This document shows positions 1 to 8,269 of a DNA stretch of 64,000 nucleotides, piece after piece. Under the pieces are notes generated by a model. It was given only the letters and a program-made list of their open reading frames with translations. It searched no databases and was not told the origin of the DNA. This DNA is from Streptomyces cynarae (GTDB lineage Bacteria > Actinomycetota > Actinomycetes > Streptomycetales > Streptomycetaceae): contig NZ_CP106793.1 of NCBI RefSeq assembly GCF_025642135.1, forward strand, positions 4,654,001 through 4,718,000, read 5' to 3'. The translations under genes and the position numbers were made by a program. The stretch's first letter is position 1. Each line of letters begins with the position of its first letter.

Positions 1-39
1 GGCCGGTTGGCATGTGCCTAAAGGAGATTGACGAATAGT

Positions 40-71
40 CAGTAAAGGCTCACTGGTAAGTGGGCTTACTG
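40..71. promoter_or_regulatory. Inverted repeat upstream of the XRE regulator
   Basis: CAGTAA (40-45) and TTACTG (66-71) form an inverted repeat with a 20-base spacer ending just before the ATG cluster at 74. It could be an autoregulatory operator for the regulator that follows, but the arms are short. TTGACG at 28-33 is a possible -35 element without a convincing -10 partner. Confidence 0.3.
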
Positions 72-73
72 GC

Positions 74-1429
74 ATGATGAACCGTATGGCGGAGCGGGAC
101 GACCCGGAGACCATCGGGCGCAGGGTGCAGCGGCTGCGGCGGGAACGCGGACTGACCCAGCGGCAGTTGGCCGAGCCGGCCTACACGCCCGCGTACATCT
201 CCACCCTGGAGGCCGGCCGGGTCCGCCCCTCGGACGAGGCGCTCAGGCATCTCGCGGAGCGGCTCGGGGTCGCGTTCGACGAGCTGGCCACCGGACGTCC
301 GGCCCACCTCGCCACCGGGCTGCGGCTCAGGCTCACCGACGCCCAGCGCACTCTCGCCACCGGTGAGGCCGAGGTGGCCGCCGAGCAGTACGCCGCGCTT
401 CTGGCCGAGGCCGAGGAGTACGGGCTCACCGCCGAGCGGGCCGCCGCGCTGCTGGGCCTCGGCGAGTGCGCGATGGAGCTGGGCGACCTGGTGGCGGGGC
501 GGCAGTACTTCGAGCGGGCCGAGAAGTGCCTGCACGACGCACCGCTGCCGAGCCGCGTACCGGCGCTGCGCGGCCGTGCCGTCTCGCACTACCTCGCCGG
601 TGAACTCCGCTATGCCTGCTACCTGCTGGAGACCACCCTCGACGAGCTGAACCGCTCGGGACTGCACGATCCGGACGCCCTGCTGCTGCTCTACGCGAGC
701 GCCATCGGCCCGTACATGGACATGGGAGCGCACGCCAGGGCGGCTCAGGCGGCCGAGTTCGCCCTCGCGCTGGCGCCCCAGGTCCAGGACCCGGCGCTGG
801 TGGCCCGTATGCACCGTTCCGTGGCGCGTACGCTGCTGGCCGAGGGGCGCCTGGCCGAGGCGGACTCCAACCTCGCCAAGGCCGCCGAGCTGTACCGGCA
901 GCTGCAGATCCGCACCGAGCTGGCCAACTGCCACTGGATGCGCGGCTATCTGTATGCGCAGAACGGCGAACTGGAGCGTGCGGAGCGCGAGTTGCGCGAA
1001 GCCCTCGCCATGCTGTCGGAGAAGCGGGCCGCCCTCTACAGCAGCCAGGTCGCGGTGGAGCTGGCGGACGTGCTGCACCGGCGCGGCAGGTCCGCCGAGG
1101 CCGCTCGGCTGCTGCGCGACGTCCTCGGTGACATCGGACCCGAGCGCGGCGCGGTGCACTCCGCCGCCGCGCACCGTCTCCTCGGCATCATCGCCGAGGA
1201 CGGGCGCGACACGGAGGCGGCCGAGGAGCACTATGTGCGCGCGCTCAGCCTGCTGGAACGGGCGGGCGCCGCGGGCGACCTCGCGGACCTGTGCCGGCTG
1301 CTCGGCGATCTGTTGCGCCGCACCGGCCGGGTGGAGGCCGCCCTGGACGCCTACCGCACCGGCCTCGGCCACCGCACCGCGCCCGGCACGACGACCCTGG
1401 GCCCGGCCCCCGCCCAGCCGCCGCTGTGA
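74..1429 (+). CDS. XRE-family helix-turn-helix regulator with TPR-like repeats
   Basis: A cytosolic DNA-binding regulator of about 451 residues. The N-terminal 70 residues form a Cro/CI-type helix-turn-helix (IGRRVQRLRRERGLTQRQLA, then PAYISTLEAGRVRPSDEAL). The remainder is all alpha-helical with TPR-like Ala/Leu/Glu-rich repeats (for example AEEYGLTAERAAALLGLGE), which in this family sense a peptide or protein partner. Three ATGs (74, 77, 86) lie close together in frame, and MAERDDPET at 86 is an equally good start. The gene stands alone and converges with the alkylsulfatase gene. The target genes are unknown. Confidence 0.85.
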   Translation: MMNRMAERDDPETIGRRVQRLRRERGLTQRQLAEPAYTPAYISTLEAGRVRPSDEALRHLAERLGVAFDELATGRPAHLATGLRLRLTDAQRTLATGEAEVAAEQYAALLAEAEEYGLTAERAAALLGLGECAMELGDLVAGRQYFERAEKCLHDAPLPSRVPALRGRAVSHYLAGELRYACYLLETTLDELNRSGLHDPDALLLLYASAIGPYMDMGAHARAAQAAEFALALAPQVQDPALVARMHRSVARTLLAEGRLAEADSNLAKAAELYRQLQIRTELANCHWMRGYLYAQNGELERAERELREALAMLSEKRAALYSSQVAVELADVLHRRGRSAEAARLLRDVLGDIGPERGAVHSAAAHRLLGIIAEDGRDTEAAEEHYVRALSLLERAGAAGDLADLCRLLGDLLRRTGRVEAALDAYRTGLGHRTAPGTTTLGPAPAQPPL

Positions 1430-1444
1430 CGGCCCCGGGCCTGT

Positions 1445-3289
1445 CTACGGGGTGACGATCGGGAACCCCCGGTCCGGCCGGGAGACGTAGGAGAAAAGGC
1501 GCTTGAGCAGGCCCCGGTCCCCTTCCGTCTCGATGCCGGCGAGGCCGTGGCCCGCGAGCAGGCCGAGCAGTTCGGGGCGGGTCAGGGTGAGCGTCAGGCC
1601 CGCGTGCGGCCTCGGGGTGCGGTGCAGCGGCATCCCGCGGTGGGTGAGCGCGCCGTGCTCGAGGTTGATCCGGTGGCGGCGTTCCTCGTCGATCACCACC
1701 AGGTCGATGATCAGGCGTGGCTCCTGGGCCGCGCGGGGCCCGTCGATGCGCACCGCGAGGGCGTCGAGGAGCATGCTCACGGTCAGTTCCGAGGTCAGCT
1801 CGGGCGTGTCCGAGGTGACGGCGGGGGCACTCGCCCCCTCGCGCAGTTCCAGGGCGCCGGTCAGGTAGATGTTCCGCCAGGGTCCGTTCTCGGCGCCGTA
1901 CCCGAGGCGTTCGTACACCCCCGCCAGCGTCTGCTTCGCCTCCTCGTCGCCCGGGTCGGCGAAGACCAGGTGGTTGAGCAGGCTCGCGGCGAAGCGCAGG
2001 TCACCGGCCTCCGCATACCGGCGGGCCGCCGCGAGCGTCGCCTCGGGACCGCCCGCCACCTCCACGTACCGCCGCGCGAGGGCGGCCGGCGGATGCTCCC
2101 ACAGGTGGGCGGGGTTGCCGTCGTACCAGCCCAGGTAGCGCTGGTAGACGGCCTTGACGTTGTGGCTGAGGGACCCGTAGTAGCCGCGTGCGTGCCAGGC
2201 GTCCTCCAGCACGGGAGGCAGCCGCAGCTCCTCCGCGATCTCCGGGCCGGTCAGACCGCTGTTGAGCAGCCGCAGCGTCTGGTCGTGCAGATACGCGTAC
2301 AGGTCGCGCTGCTCCGCCAGCAGGCGTACGACGCTCTCGTGCCCCCAGGTCGGCCAGTGGTGGGAGGCGAAGGCCACGTCGTAGCCGTCGCCGAAGAAGT
2401 CGATGGCCTCGTCGAGGTAGCGGGACCAGAGGCGGGCGTCCCGGACGACGGCGCCGCGCAGGGTCAGGACGTTGTGCAGGGTGTGGGTGACGTTCTCCGC
2501 CAGGCACAGGGCGCGCTGCTCGGTGAAGAGGAAGTTCATCTCGGCCGGCGCCTCGGTGCCCGGCGTCAGCTGGAACAGGATGCGCACGCCGTCCACGGTC
2601 TCCGTCTGCCCGGTGCGGGTGATGTCGACGGTCGGCGGGACGAGGGTGACCGTGCCGGTGGACATGGTGAGGCCGAGGCCCGTGCCGATCTGCCCGTCGG
2701 GCGCCTTCGCCAGCCGTTCGCCGTACATGAAGCCGGCGCGGCGGGACATCGCGGGCCCCGCGTACACGTTCTCGCTGACCGCGTGCTGGAGGAACCCGGC
2801 CGGCGCGAGCACCGGGACGCCCGCCTCCGCCTCGCGCGGCAGCACCCCGCGGGCGCCCCCGAAGTGGTCGACGTGGGAGTGGGTGTAGATCAGCGCGGTC
2901 ACGGGCCGCTCACCGCGGTGCCGCCGGTACAGGGCGAGGGCGGCCGCCGCGCACTCGGCGGAGATGAGCGGGTCGACGACGACGACGCCGGCACGTCCCT
3001 CGACGAGCGTCATGTTGGCCAGGTCCAGGCCGCGTACCTGGTAGACGCCCTCGCACACCTCGTACAGCCCCTGCCGCGCGCACAGCTGCGACTGCCGCCA
3101 CAGGCTCGGATGCGCGGTGCCAGGGCACTCCTCGTCCAGGAACCGGTACGCGTCCGCGTCCCACACCACCCGCCCGTCCCGGTCGGCCACCACGCCCGTC
3201 TCCAGGGCGGCGACGAAACCGCGGTCGGCGTTCTCGAGGTCGGTCCGGTCCTCGAAGGGCGGCAGGCCGTCACGGGGCGGGGCGTCCAT
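1445..3289 (-). CDS. Alkylsulfatase of the metallo-beta-lactamase superfamily (SdsA1-like)
   Basis: Predicted to hydrolyse alkyl sulfate esters such as dodecyl sulfate to the alcohol and sulfate. The 614-residue protein has the N-terminal metallo-beta-lactamase domain with the zinc ligand motif THSHVDHFGG, a second metal-ligand block (ENVTHTLHN), and FASHHWPTWG. These are followed by the helical dimerisation domain and a C-terminal SCP2-like domain typical of alkylsulfatases. The start at the ATG complementary to 3287-3289 (MDAPPRDG) gives the family length, and the open frame further upstream is Pro/Arg-rich shadow. No signal peptide is visible, unlike the periplasmic Pseudomonas enzyme, so it probably acts in the cytosol. 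Confidence 0.85.
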   Translation of the reverse strand: MDAPPRDGLPPFEDRTDLENADRGFVAALETGVVADRDGRVVWDADAYRFLDEECPGTAHPSLWRQSQLCARQGLYEVCEGVYQVRGLDLANMTLVEGRAGVVVVDPLISAECAAAALALYRRHRGERPVTALIYTHSHVDHFGGARGVLPREAEAGVPVLAPAGFLQHAVSENVYAGPAMSRRAGFMYGERLAKAPDGQIGTGLGLTMSTGTVTLVPPTVDITRTGQTETVDGVRILFQLTPGTEAPAEMNFLFTEQRALCLAENVTHTLHNVLTLRGAVVRDARLWSRYLDEAIDFFGDGYDVAFASHHWPTWGHESVVRLLAEQRDLYAYLHDQTLRLLNSGLTGPEIAEELRLPPVLEDAWHARGYYGSLSHNVKAVYQRYLGWYDGNPAHLWEHPPAALARRYVEVAGGPEATLAAARRYAEAGDLRFAASLLNHLVFADPGDEEAKQTLAGVYERLGYGAENGPWRNIYLTGALELREGASAPAVTSDTPELTSELTVSMLLDALAVRIDGPRAAQEPRLIIDLVVIDEERRHRINLEHGALTHRGMPLHRTPRPHAGLTLTLTRPELLGLLAGHGLAGIETEGDRGLLKRLFSYVSRPDRGFPIVTP

Positions 3290-3431
3290 GCGGCCAGCTT
3301 GGGGCCGGGGCGGACGGCGGGCCAGCGGTGGGGGACCGTTCGAGGTGCCGGGTGCGGTGTGAGCAACCGCACCGGGACGTGCCGCGCGTCCGGCCGCGCT
3401 CCCGCTGAGGCCCGCTCCTAGGATGCCGAGC

Positions 3432-3710
3432 ATGGACATGCTGAGCTTTTTGATAGTGTTCGCCCTGCTCGTGGCCGGTTTCGCAGGGGTCGAGGCGAGG
3501 ACCAAGCGGACCGACCGCCGGATGGCCCGGGTCGAGCGGAAACTCGACCTGGTCCTCGACCACTTGGGGCTCCACGAGGCCGACCCGGACCTGGAGCGGG
3601 TCGCCGCCCTGCTGCGGGACGGCAAGAACATCCAGGCCATCAAGGTGTACCGCGAGATCACCGGGGCCGGCCTGAAGGAGGCCAAGGAGGCCGTGGAGCG
3701 GATGGGGTAG
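3432..3710 (+). CDS. Small membrane-anchored protein with an L7/L12 C-terminal-like domain
   Basis: A 92-residue protein starting MDMLSFLIVFALL, so its N-terminus is one hydrophobic helix. A charged heptad-like segment (RRMARVERKLDLVLDHLG) follows, and the C-terminus (residues about 55-92) reads NIQAIKVYREITGAGLKEAK, the helix-turn of the ribosomal protein L7/L12 C-terminal domain. Such short proteins are widespread in actinomycetes and have no established role. An in-frame ATG at 3423 would add three residues. It is divergent from the alkylsulfatase gene and 102 bases upstream of the nickel permease gene. Confidence 0.75.
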   Translation: MDMLSFLIVFALLVAGFAGVEARTKRTDRRMARVERKLDLVLDHLGLHEADPDLERVAALLRDGKNIQAIKVYREITGAGLKEAKEAVERMG

Positions 3711-3735
3711 GTGCCGCGCGGCCGCGTAGGCTTTA

Positions 3736-3752
3736 CTGCGACTTTCTTGCAA
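3736..3752 (+). promoter_or_regulatory. Candidate Nur box (nickel repressor site)
   Basis: The sequence CTGCGA-CTTTC-TTGCAA matches the Streptomyces Nur consensus TTGCAA-N5-TTGCAA at 10 of 12 positions with exactly five spacer bases. It lies about 60 bases upstream of the nickel/cobalt permease start, where a nickel-responsive Fur-family repressor would act. The match was made by eye from the known consensus. Confidence 0.5.
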
Positions 3753-3812
3753 GTAGAACTCTGCTGCATGAAAGTGGGTGGCGCAGCACCCAGAGAAGAA
3801 AGGCCCCGCTCC

Positions 3813-4934
3813 ATGCCTCCGTCCTCCTCCCGGATGCGCCTGTCCATCACGCGGCAGGAGTGGGGCCGGCTGGGCGGCATGGCCGCGTTCGTCCTGGCTC
3901 TGCACATCATCGGGTGGTTCACGCTCGTCGGGGTCGTCGCGCCCGAGCACTACACCATCGGCGAGAAGTCGTTCGGCATCGGCATCGGCGTGACCGCGTA
4001 CACCCTCGGCATGCGGCACGCGTTCGACGCGGACCACATCGCGGCGATCGACAACACCACCCGCAAGCTGATGAGCGAGGGGCAGCGGCCGCTGTCGGTC
4101 GGGTTCTGGTTCTCGCTCGGCCACTCCAGCGTCGTCTTCGGACTGGCGCTGCTGCTCTCGCTCGGCGTCAGGACGCTGGCCGGACCCGTCCGCGACGACA
4201 ACTCCGAGCTGCACGACGTGACCGGCGTCATCGGCACGACGGTCTCCGGCACGTTCCTCTACGTCATCGCCGCGATCAACCTCGTCATCCTGGCCGGCAT
4301 CTGGAAGGTGTTCCGGCAGATGCGGTCGGGCGGGTTCGACGAGGCGGCGCTGGAGGAGCAGCTGAACAACCGCGGTTTCATGAACCGACTCCTCGGCCGC
4401 GTGATGAAGTCGATCACCAAGCCGTGGCAGATGTACCCGCTGGGCCTGCTCTTCGGCCTCGGCTTCGACACCGCGACGGAGATCGCGCTCCTCGTCCTGG
4501 CCGGCTCGGGCGCGGCCTCCGGGCTGCCCTGGTACGCGATTCTGTGCCTGCCCGTCCTGTTCGCGGCCGGAATGTCGCTGCTCGACACGATCGACGGGTC
4601 GTTCATGAACTTCGCGTACGGATGGGCGTTCTCCAAGCCGGTCCGCAAGGTCTACTACAACCTCACCATCACGGGCCTGTCCGTGGCCGTGGCGCTGATC
4701 ATCGGCACGACGGAACTGCTCGGCCTGCTCGCCGAGAAGCTCGGTCTGCACGGGGCCTTCTGGGACTGGATCGCCGGCGTCGACCTCAACACCCTGGGCT
4801 TCGTGATCGTCGGCCTCTTCTTCGCCACCTGGGCGCTCGCGCTGGTGGTGTGGAAGGTCGGCCGTATCGAGGAGAAGTGGACGGCGGGACTGGCCCGGCC
4901 GGAGCCGCAGCCGGTGGAACAGGCGGTGGAGTGA
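3813..4934 (+). CDS. NiCoT-family nickel/cobalt permease (HoxN/NixA type)
   Basis: An integral membrane protein of 373 residues that imports Ni(II) and/or Co(II). The signature RHAFDADHIAAIDNTTRK (HX4DH, metal selection in TM II) lies near residue 70. The second family motif LGFDTATEIALL and at least seven hydrophobic segments are also present. The start ATG at 3813 is chosen because AGAAGAAAGG lies upstream at ribosome-binding distance and a shorter N-terminus fits the family; the open frame back to 3711 is leader. The candidate Nur box at 3736-3752 suggests repression by nickel. A hairpin at 4934-4965 follows. Confidence 0.93.
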   Translation: MPPSSSRMRLSITRQEWGRLGGMAAFVLALHIIGWFTLVGVVAPEHYTIGEKSFGIGIGVTAYTLGMRHAFDADHIAAIDNTTRKLMSEGQRPLSVGFWFSLGHSSVVFGLALLLSLGVRTLAGPVRDDNSELHDVTGVIGTTVSGTFLYVIAAINLVILAGIWKVFRQMRSGGFDEAALEEQLNNRGFMNRLLGRVMKSITKPWQMYPLGLLFGLGFDTATEIALLVLAGSGAASGLPWYAILCLPVLFAAGMSLLDTIDGSFMNFAYGWAFSKPVRKVYYNLTITGLSVAVALIIGTTELLGLLAEKLGLHGAFWDWIAGVDLNTLGFVIVGLFFATWALALVVWKVGRIEEKWTAGLARPEPQPVEQAVE

Positions 4935-4965
4935 GCACCCGGGCGAGCTCCGCGGGGCGGGTGCT
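4934..4965 (+). terminator. Hairpin after the nickel permease gene
   Basis: AGCACCCG (4934-4941) pairs with CGGGTGCT (4958-4965). The loop is GC-rich and a pyrimidine run follows. It overlaps the stop codon and would act as a factor-independent terminator of the Streptomyces type, without a long U tract. Confidence 0.55.
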
Positions 4966-5219
4966 TCTCCCGCGATTCCGCCGCCTGGCGGATCGTGTCA
5001 TTCCTGATGTGGCCGAAACGTGATCGCGTTCTGAACTCGTCGTGGTTTCAACGAGGTTGACAGTGTCGTCACCGTGATCGAATATGTGCTCGCGCTGTGG
5101 CTCATGTGACCAAAGAGCCACTCGTTTCTCTCGACCACTTTCTTCCCGGCCACGGTCCCGGCGGCTTCGTGCTGCCCGCTGCCGTCGGCCGGGTCCGGCC
5201 CGTCAAGATGGGGGACCGA

Positions 5220-6122
5220 ATGTCCGACACGAGAGGTGTCACCGTGCGCCGTCTGCTGGGGGCGGGCGCCGCGGCACTCACCCTCACCGCCGTCACCGGG
5301 GGCGCCGCCTGGGCCTCGGGTACGCCCGGTGGTGGCGGCTGGGACCAGGGGGGCCGCGCGTACGCGTCCGGGAACGGGCCCGGCACCGTCACCGGGGCCG
5401 ACCACTGCCAGTTCTCCTTGGACGGAAACACGTTCACCGACTCCGTCCGGGTCGACGACCAGAACCTGAAGCCCACCGAGGACGGCAAGGTCCACATCAA
5501 GGTGCGTGCAGCGGGCGACGCGGCGACCTGCACCGCCTCCCTCGCCTCGTACCGCACGCACGGCGCCACCTTCAACACGTCCGGGCTGCAGGTCTTCCAC
5601 GACTTCGACTCGGTGACGGTGAAGCAGGGCGAGACCGACTCCCTCGACATCTCCGTGCCGGACGCCGGCTGCTTCGCGCAGATCGACCTCTACCGGGGCA
5701 AGGTCAAGTTCGACGGGAACCTCGGCGCGCAGGACGGCTTCGAGCACGGTGACGTGCCCAAGGGCCCGGACCGCCCGGTCATCAAGGACAAGCTGATCGC
5801 GTCCTGGAACGGCGGTACGAAGGACTGCACGGCCCAGCCGCCGAGCACCCCGGCCACCACCCCGCCCGCGTCGGCCCCGGCCACCCCGGCGACGCCCGCC
5901 TCTCCGTCCGCCTCCGTCTCGACCCCGCCCGCCACCGGCGAGTCGAGCACGCCTCCGGCGCCCACCCCGAACGGCGGCACGTCCACCCCGCCCGGTGGCC
6001 TCGCCGAGACCGGTGGCGGCAGCAACGCGCTGCCGATCGCCGCGGGCGCGGCGGCCCTCGTCGCGGCCGGTGCGGGCATCGCGGTCGCCGCCCGGCGCCG
6101 TACGTCCCGCGGTCGCGCCTGA
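5220..6122 (+). CDS. Secreted surface protein with a LAETG sortase signal
   Basis: A 300-residue exported protein. The N-terminus has charged VRRLLG followed by a hydrophobic core ending at AWA (signal peptide). A cysteine-containing domain follows (Cys in DHCQF, ATCTAS, DAGCFA, KDCTA), then a Pro/Thr/Ala-rich wall-spanning linker. The C-terminus is the sorting signal LAETGGGSN, a hydrophobic helix, and RRRTSRGRA. LAXTG is the motif used by class E sortases of high-GC actinobacteria, so the protein is probably linked to peptidoglycan. Start 5220 has GGGGGA upstream; GTG at 5244 is the alternative. The function of the ectodomain is not recognised. Confidence 0.85.
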   Translation: MSDTRGVTVRRLLGAGAAALTLTAVTGGAAWASGTPGGGGWDQGGRAYASGNGPGTVTGADHCQFSLDGNTFTDSVRVDDQNLKPTEDGKVHIKVRAAGDAATCTASLASYRTHGATFNTSGLQVFHDFDSVTVKQGETDSLDISVPDAGCFAQIDLYRGKVKFDGNLGAQDGFEHGDVPKGPDRPVIKDKLIASWNGGTKDCTAQPPSTPATTPPASAPATPATPASPSASVSTPPATGESSTPPAPTPNGGTSTPPGGLAETGGGSNALPIAAGAAALVAAGAGIAVAARRRTSRGRA

Positions 6123-6154
6123 CGCCTCCGGGCGTCCGCTGAACCATCCCCGAC

Positions 6155-6197
6155 GGGCCCGGCGCTCTTGTCCCCGGAGAGCGCCGGGCCCATTTTT
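6155..6197. terminator. Strong bidirectional terminator
   Basis: A perfect 14-bp stem (6155-6168 with 6178-6191) around a nine-base loop is followed by ATTTTT on the + strand. It sits between the convergent surface protein and DUF4142 genes and can end both transcripts. Confidence 0.9.
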
Positions 6198-6222
6198 CGC
6201 GCTCGGTACCTGTCCCGGACCG

Positions 6223-6984
6223 TCAGCCCGTGGTCGGCGACGACCCGGGGGCCGCCGCCGCGCCCGGAGTCGTCGACGGCGGCGGGGTGAAGCCCGGCGG
6301 CGGGGAGAGGATCACCGTCGGCTCGCCGGGCTGCGGGGCCGGCGGGGTCAGGCTGGACTTCGGGAGCTTCGGCGGTGTCGTCTCCTGGAACACCAGCGAG
6401 TCGAAGTTCACCAGGCCCGTCTGCTCCATGACCGTGATGTGGTCGAGGACGGTGTCGTTGGCCACGTCGGCCAGCTGGCGGACCAGCGTGTTCTTCGTGG
6501 TGGCGCGGATGTTGGCGATGGCGGGGAAGATCTGTCCGTGCGTCAGCCGCAGGATGTTCGCGAGGTCGTTGTCGAACTGCTTGCCCGTGTCGTTGGTCAG
6601 CGTCGTCACGAATCCCTGCTGCTGGGGGCTCGGCTGGTTCGGCAGCGTGATGCCCAGCTCCGCGGCCACCTTCCGGTCGACGGCGTCGAGGTTGGCATGT
6701 CCGTTGACCAGATGCGCCCCGGCGGTGCGTACGGCCGGGGTCGTGCCCTTCTTCATGGCCAGTTCACCGGACGGGAACTCCCACAGGCCGGCCGCCCGTA
6801 CCTTGACGACGAAGTCGCGGTCCGCCTCGGTCAAAGGTCCCGCCGAGGTGTTCGCGATCACGCGTGAGGGGGCGCTGGAGACCGTCTGCACTCCCAGCAT
6901 CGACGGATAGACGAGCGCCGTGAGCGTCAGGGTGAGGGCGCCCGTGACGAAGAGGGTTCCCGCCGCGGTCCGCGAAATGCGCAT
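6223..6984 (-). CDS. Secreted DUF4142 protein
   Basis: A 253-residue protein with an N-terminal signal or anchor helix (residues 5-28) followed by a DUF4142 four-helix domain. Typical features are LTEADRDFVVKVRAAGLWEF, the ELAMKKG segment and AHLVNGHANLD. DUF4142 belongs to the ferritin-like fold superfamily, but no defined activity is known for this type. The tail is Pro/Thr/Gly-rich and low complexity. The start is secure because AGGAGGTGCC directly precedes the ATG at 6982-6984. It is divergent from the UPF0718 permease gene. Confidence 0.88.
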   Translation of the reverse strand: MRISRTAAGTLFVTGALTLTLTALVYPSMLGVQTVSSAPSRVIANTSAGPLTEADRDFVVKVRAAGLWEFPSGELAMKKGTTPAVRTAGAHLVNGHANLDAVDRKVAAELGITLPNQPSPQQQGFVTTLTNDTGKQFDNDLANILRLTHGQIFPAIANIRATTKNTLVRQLADVANDTVLDHITVMEQTGLVNFDSLVFQETTPPKLPKSSLTPPAPQPGEPTVILSPPPGFTPPPSTTPGAAAAPGSSPTTG

Positions 6985-7199
6985 GGCACCTCCTGGTTGT
7001 TCCAACGCCCAGGGGTACGGGTGCGAGCGGAGCCGGAAACCTTTTCCACAGGCAAAATCCACGGCCCGGGCTGTGGGGGCTGTCACACGGCCGAGCGGCA
7101 CGTTCGCCGTGCCGTCGCCGGTCACACGGCGGGGCGCGCACGTCCGCCCCGGCAGACTGAGGGCGTGGCGGTGCCGGGAGGGGAGGTCGGGTGCCCGTT

Positions 7200-7216
7200 A
7201 TGTTCGATCCGAACAT
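7200..7216. promoter_or_regulatory. Perfect palindromic operator candidate before the metal permease pair
   Basis: ATGTTCG-ATC-CGAACAT is a perfect 7-bp inverted repeat ending 18 bases before the permease ATG, where a bound repressor would block transcription or initiation. It does not have the actinobacterial LexA form (GAAC before GTTC) or a recognisable Zur box. The cognate regulator is unknown. Confidence 0.5.
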
Positions 7217-7234
7217 CCGACAGTCGGAGCCGTC

Positions 7235-8269
7235 ATGCAGAAGACAGAAGAACTGGCCGAGGAGGCGGAGGCGGCCGTCGCGGTCCCCGCGGCGCCCGAG
7301 CGCGTCCCCGCCCGCGGCTGGCCCGCGTTCTGGCCGCTGCTCCTGGCGGCGGCCGTCCTCGCCGGTCCGGCGCTGCTCCTGCTCGGCCGGTGGATGGACG
7401 TGCCCGCGATGCAGGCGTGGCGCACCGTCTGTCTGGCCATCACCGTGCAGGCGCTGCCCTTCCTGCTGCTCGGCACGGCCCTGTCCGGCGCCATCAACGC
7501 GTTCGTGCCGGCGACGGCGTTCAGCCGGGCGCTGCCCCGCAACCCCGCGCTCGCCGTTCCGGTCGCCGGGGTCGCCGGGGTGGTGCTGCCCGGCTGCGAG
7601 TGCGCGTCGGTGCCGGTCGCGAACAGCCTGATCCGGCGGGGTGTCACCCCGGCCGCCGCGTTCGCGTTCCTGCTGTCGGCTCCCGCCGTCAACCCGGTGG
7701 TGCTGACCGCCACCGCCGTCGCCTTCCCCAGCAGCCCCCTGATGGTCCTGGCCCGGCTGCTCGCCTCGCTCGCCACCGCGGCCGTGATGGGCTGGCTGTG
7801 GCTCTGGCTCGGCAGGGAGGAATGGCTGCGGCCGACCGTGCGGCACACCGGTCACCGACCGGGGCACAGCCGCTGGCGGGAGTTCCGGCTCGGCTTCCAG
7901 CACGACTTCCTGCACGCGGGCGGCTTCCTGGTCGTCGGGGCCATGGCGGCGGCCACCTTCAACGTGGCGGTCCCGCGCTCCGTGCTCGACGTGTTCTCCG
8001 GCTCGACCTGGCTGTCGGTGCTGTTCCTGGCGGGGCTCGCCGTCGTGCTCGCGGTGTGCTCCGAGGCCGACGCCTTCGTGGCCGCCTCGCTCACCGGCTT
8101 CTCGCCCGTGGCGCGGCTGGCGTTCATGGTGGTGGGGCCGATGGTCGACCTGAAGCTGATCGCCCTTCAGGCGGGCACGTTCGGCCGGGCGTTCGCGGTC
8201 CGCTTCTCCACCGCCACGACCGTCGTGGCGGTGGCGTGCAGCGCGCTGATCGGAGGGGCCCTGCTGTGA
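7235..8269 (+). CDS. UPF0718/YcgR-type membrane permease
   Basis: A 344-residue membrane protein with about eight hydrophobic helices. The family hallmark GCECASVPVANSL (residues about 118-130) puts two Cys around Glu within a membrane loop, and a second conserved block is CSEADAFVAASLTGFSP. YcgR-like permeases (COG0701) occur with TIGR03943/YcgQ partners and are thought to handle a divalent metal; zinc or cobalt has been proposed from gene context. The start at 7235 (MQKTEEL) follows a palindromic operator candidate. The stop codon overlaps the next gene by four bases (GTGA), so the two are translationally coupled. Confidence 0.85.
   Translation: MQKTEELAEEAEAAVAVPAAPERVPARGWPAFWPLLLAAAVLAGPALLLLGRWMDVPAMQAWRTVCLAITVQALPFLLLGTALSGAINAFVPATAFSRALPRNPALAVPVAGVAGVVLPGCECASVPVANSLIRRGVTPAAAFAFLLSAPAVNPVVLTATAVAFPSSPLMVLARLLASLATAAVMGWLWLWLGREEWLRPTVRHTGHRPGHSRWREFRLGFQHDFLHAGGFLVVGAMAAATFNVAVPRSVLDVFSGSTWLSVLFLAGLAVVLAVCSEADAFVAASLTGFSPVARLAFMVVGPMVDLKLIALQAGTFGRAFAVRFSTATTVVAVACSALIGGALL

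Noticed and set aside
1547..3421. Long plus-strand frame (624 codons) opposite the alkylsulfatase
   Set aside because: Composition is Arg/Gly/His/Val-rich without motifs; it mirrors the GC-rich third positions of the true gene on the other strand.
3270..4751. 493-codon minus-strand frame opposite the nickel permease
   Set aside because: Antisense shadow of a clearly recognised membrane protein; no ribosome-binding site or domains.
7200..7216. LexA (SOS) box
   Set aside because: The half-sites are in the order GTTC...GAAC, opposite to the actinobacterial box GAAC...GTTC.
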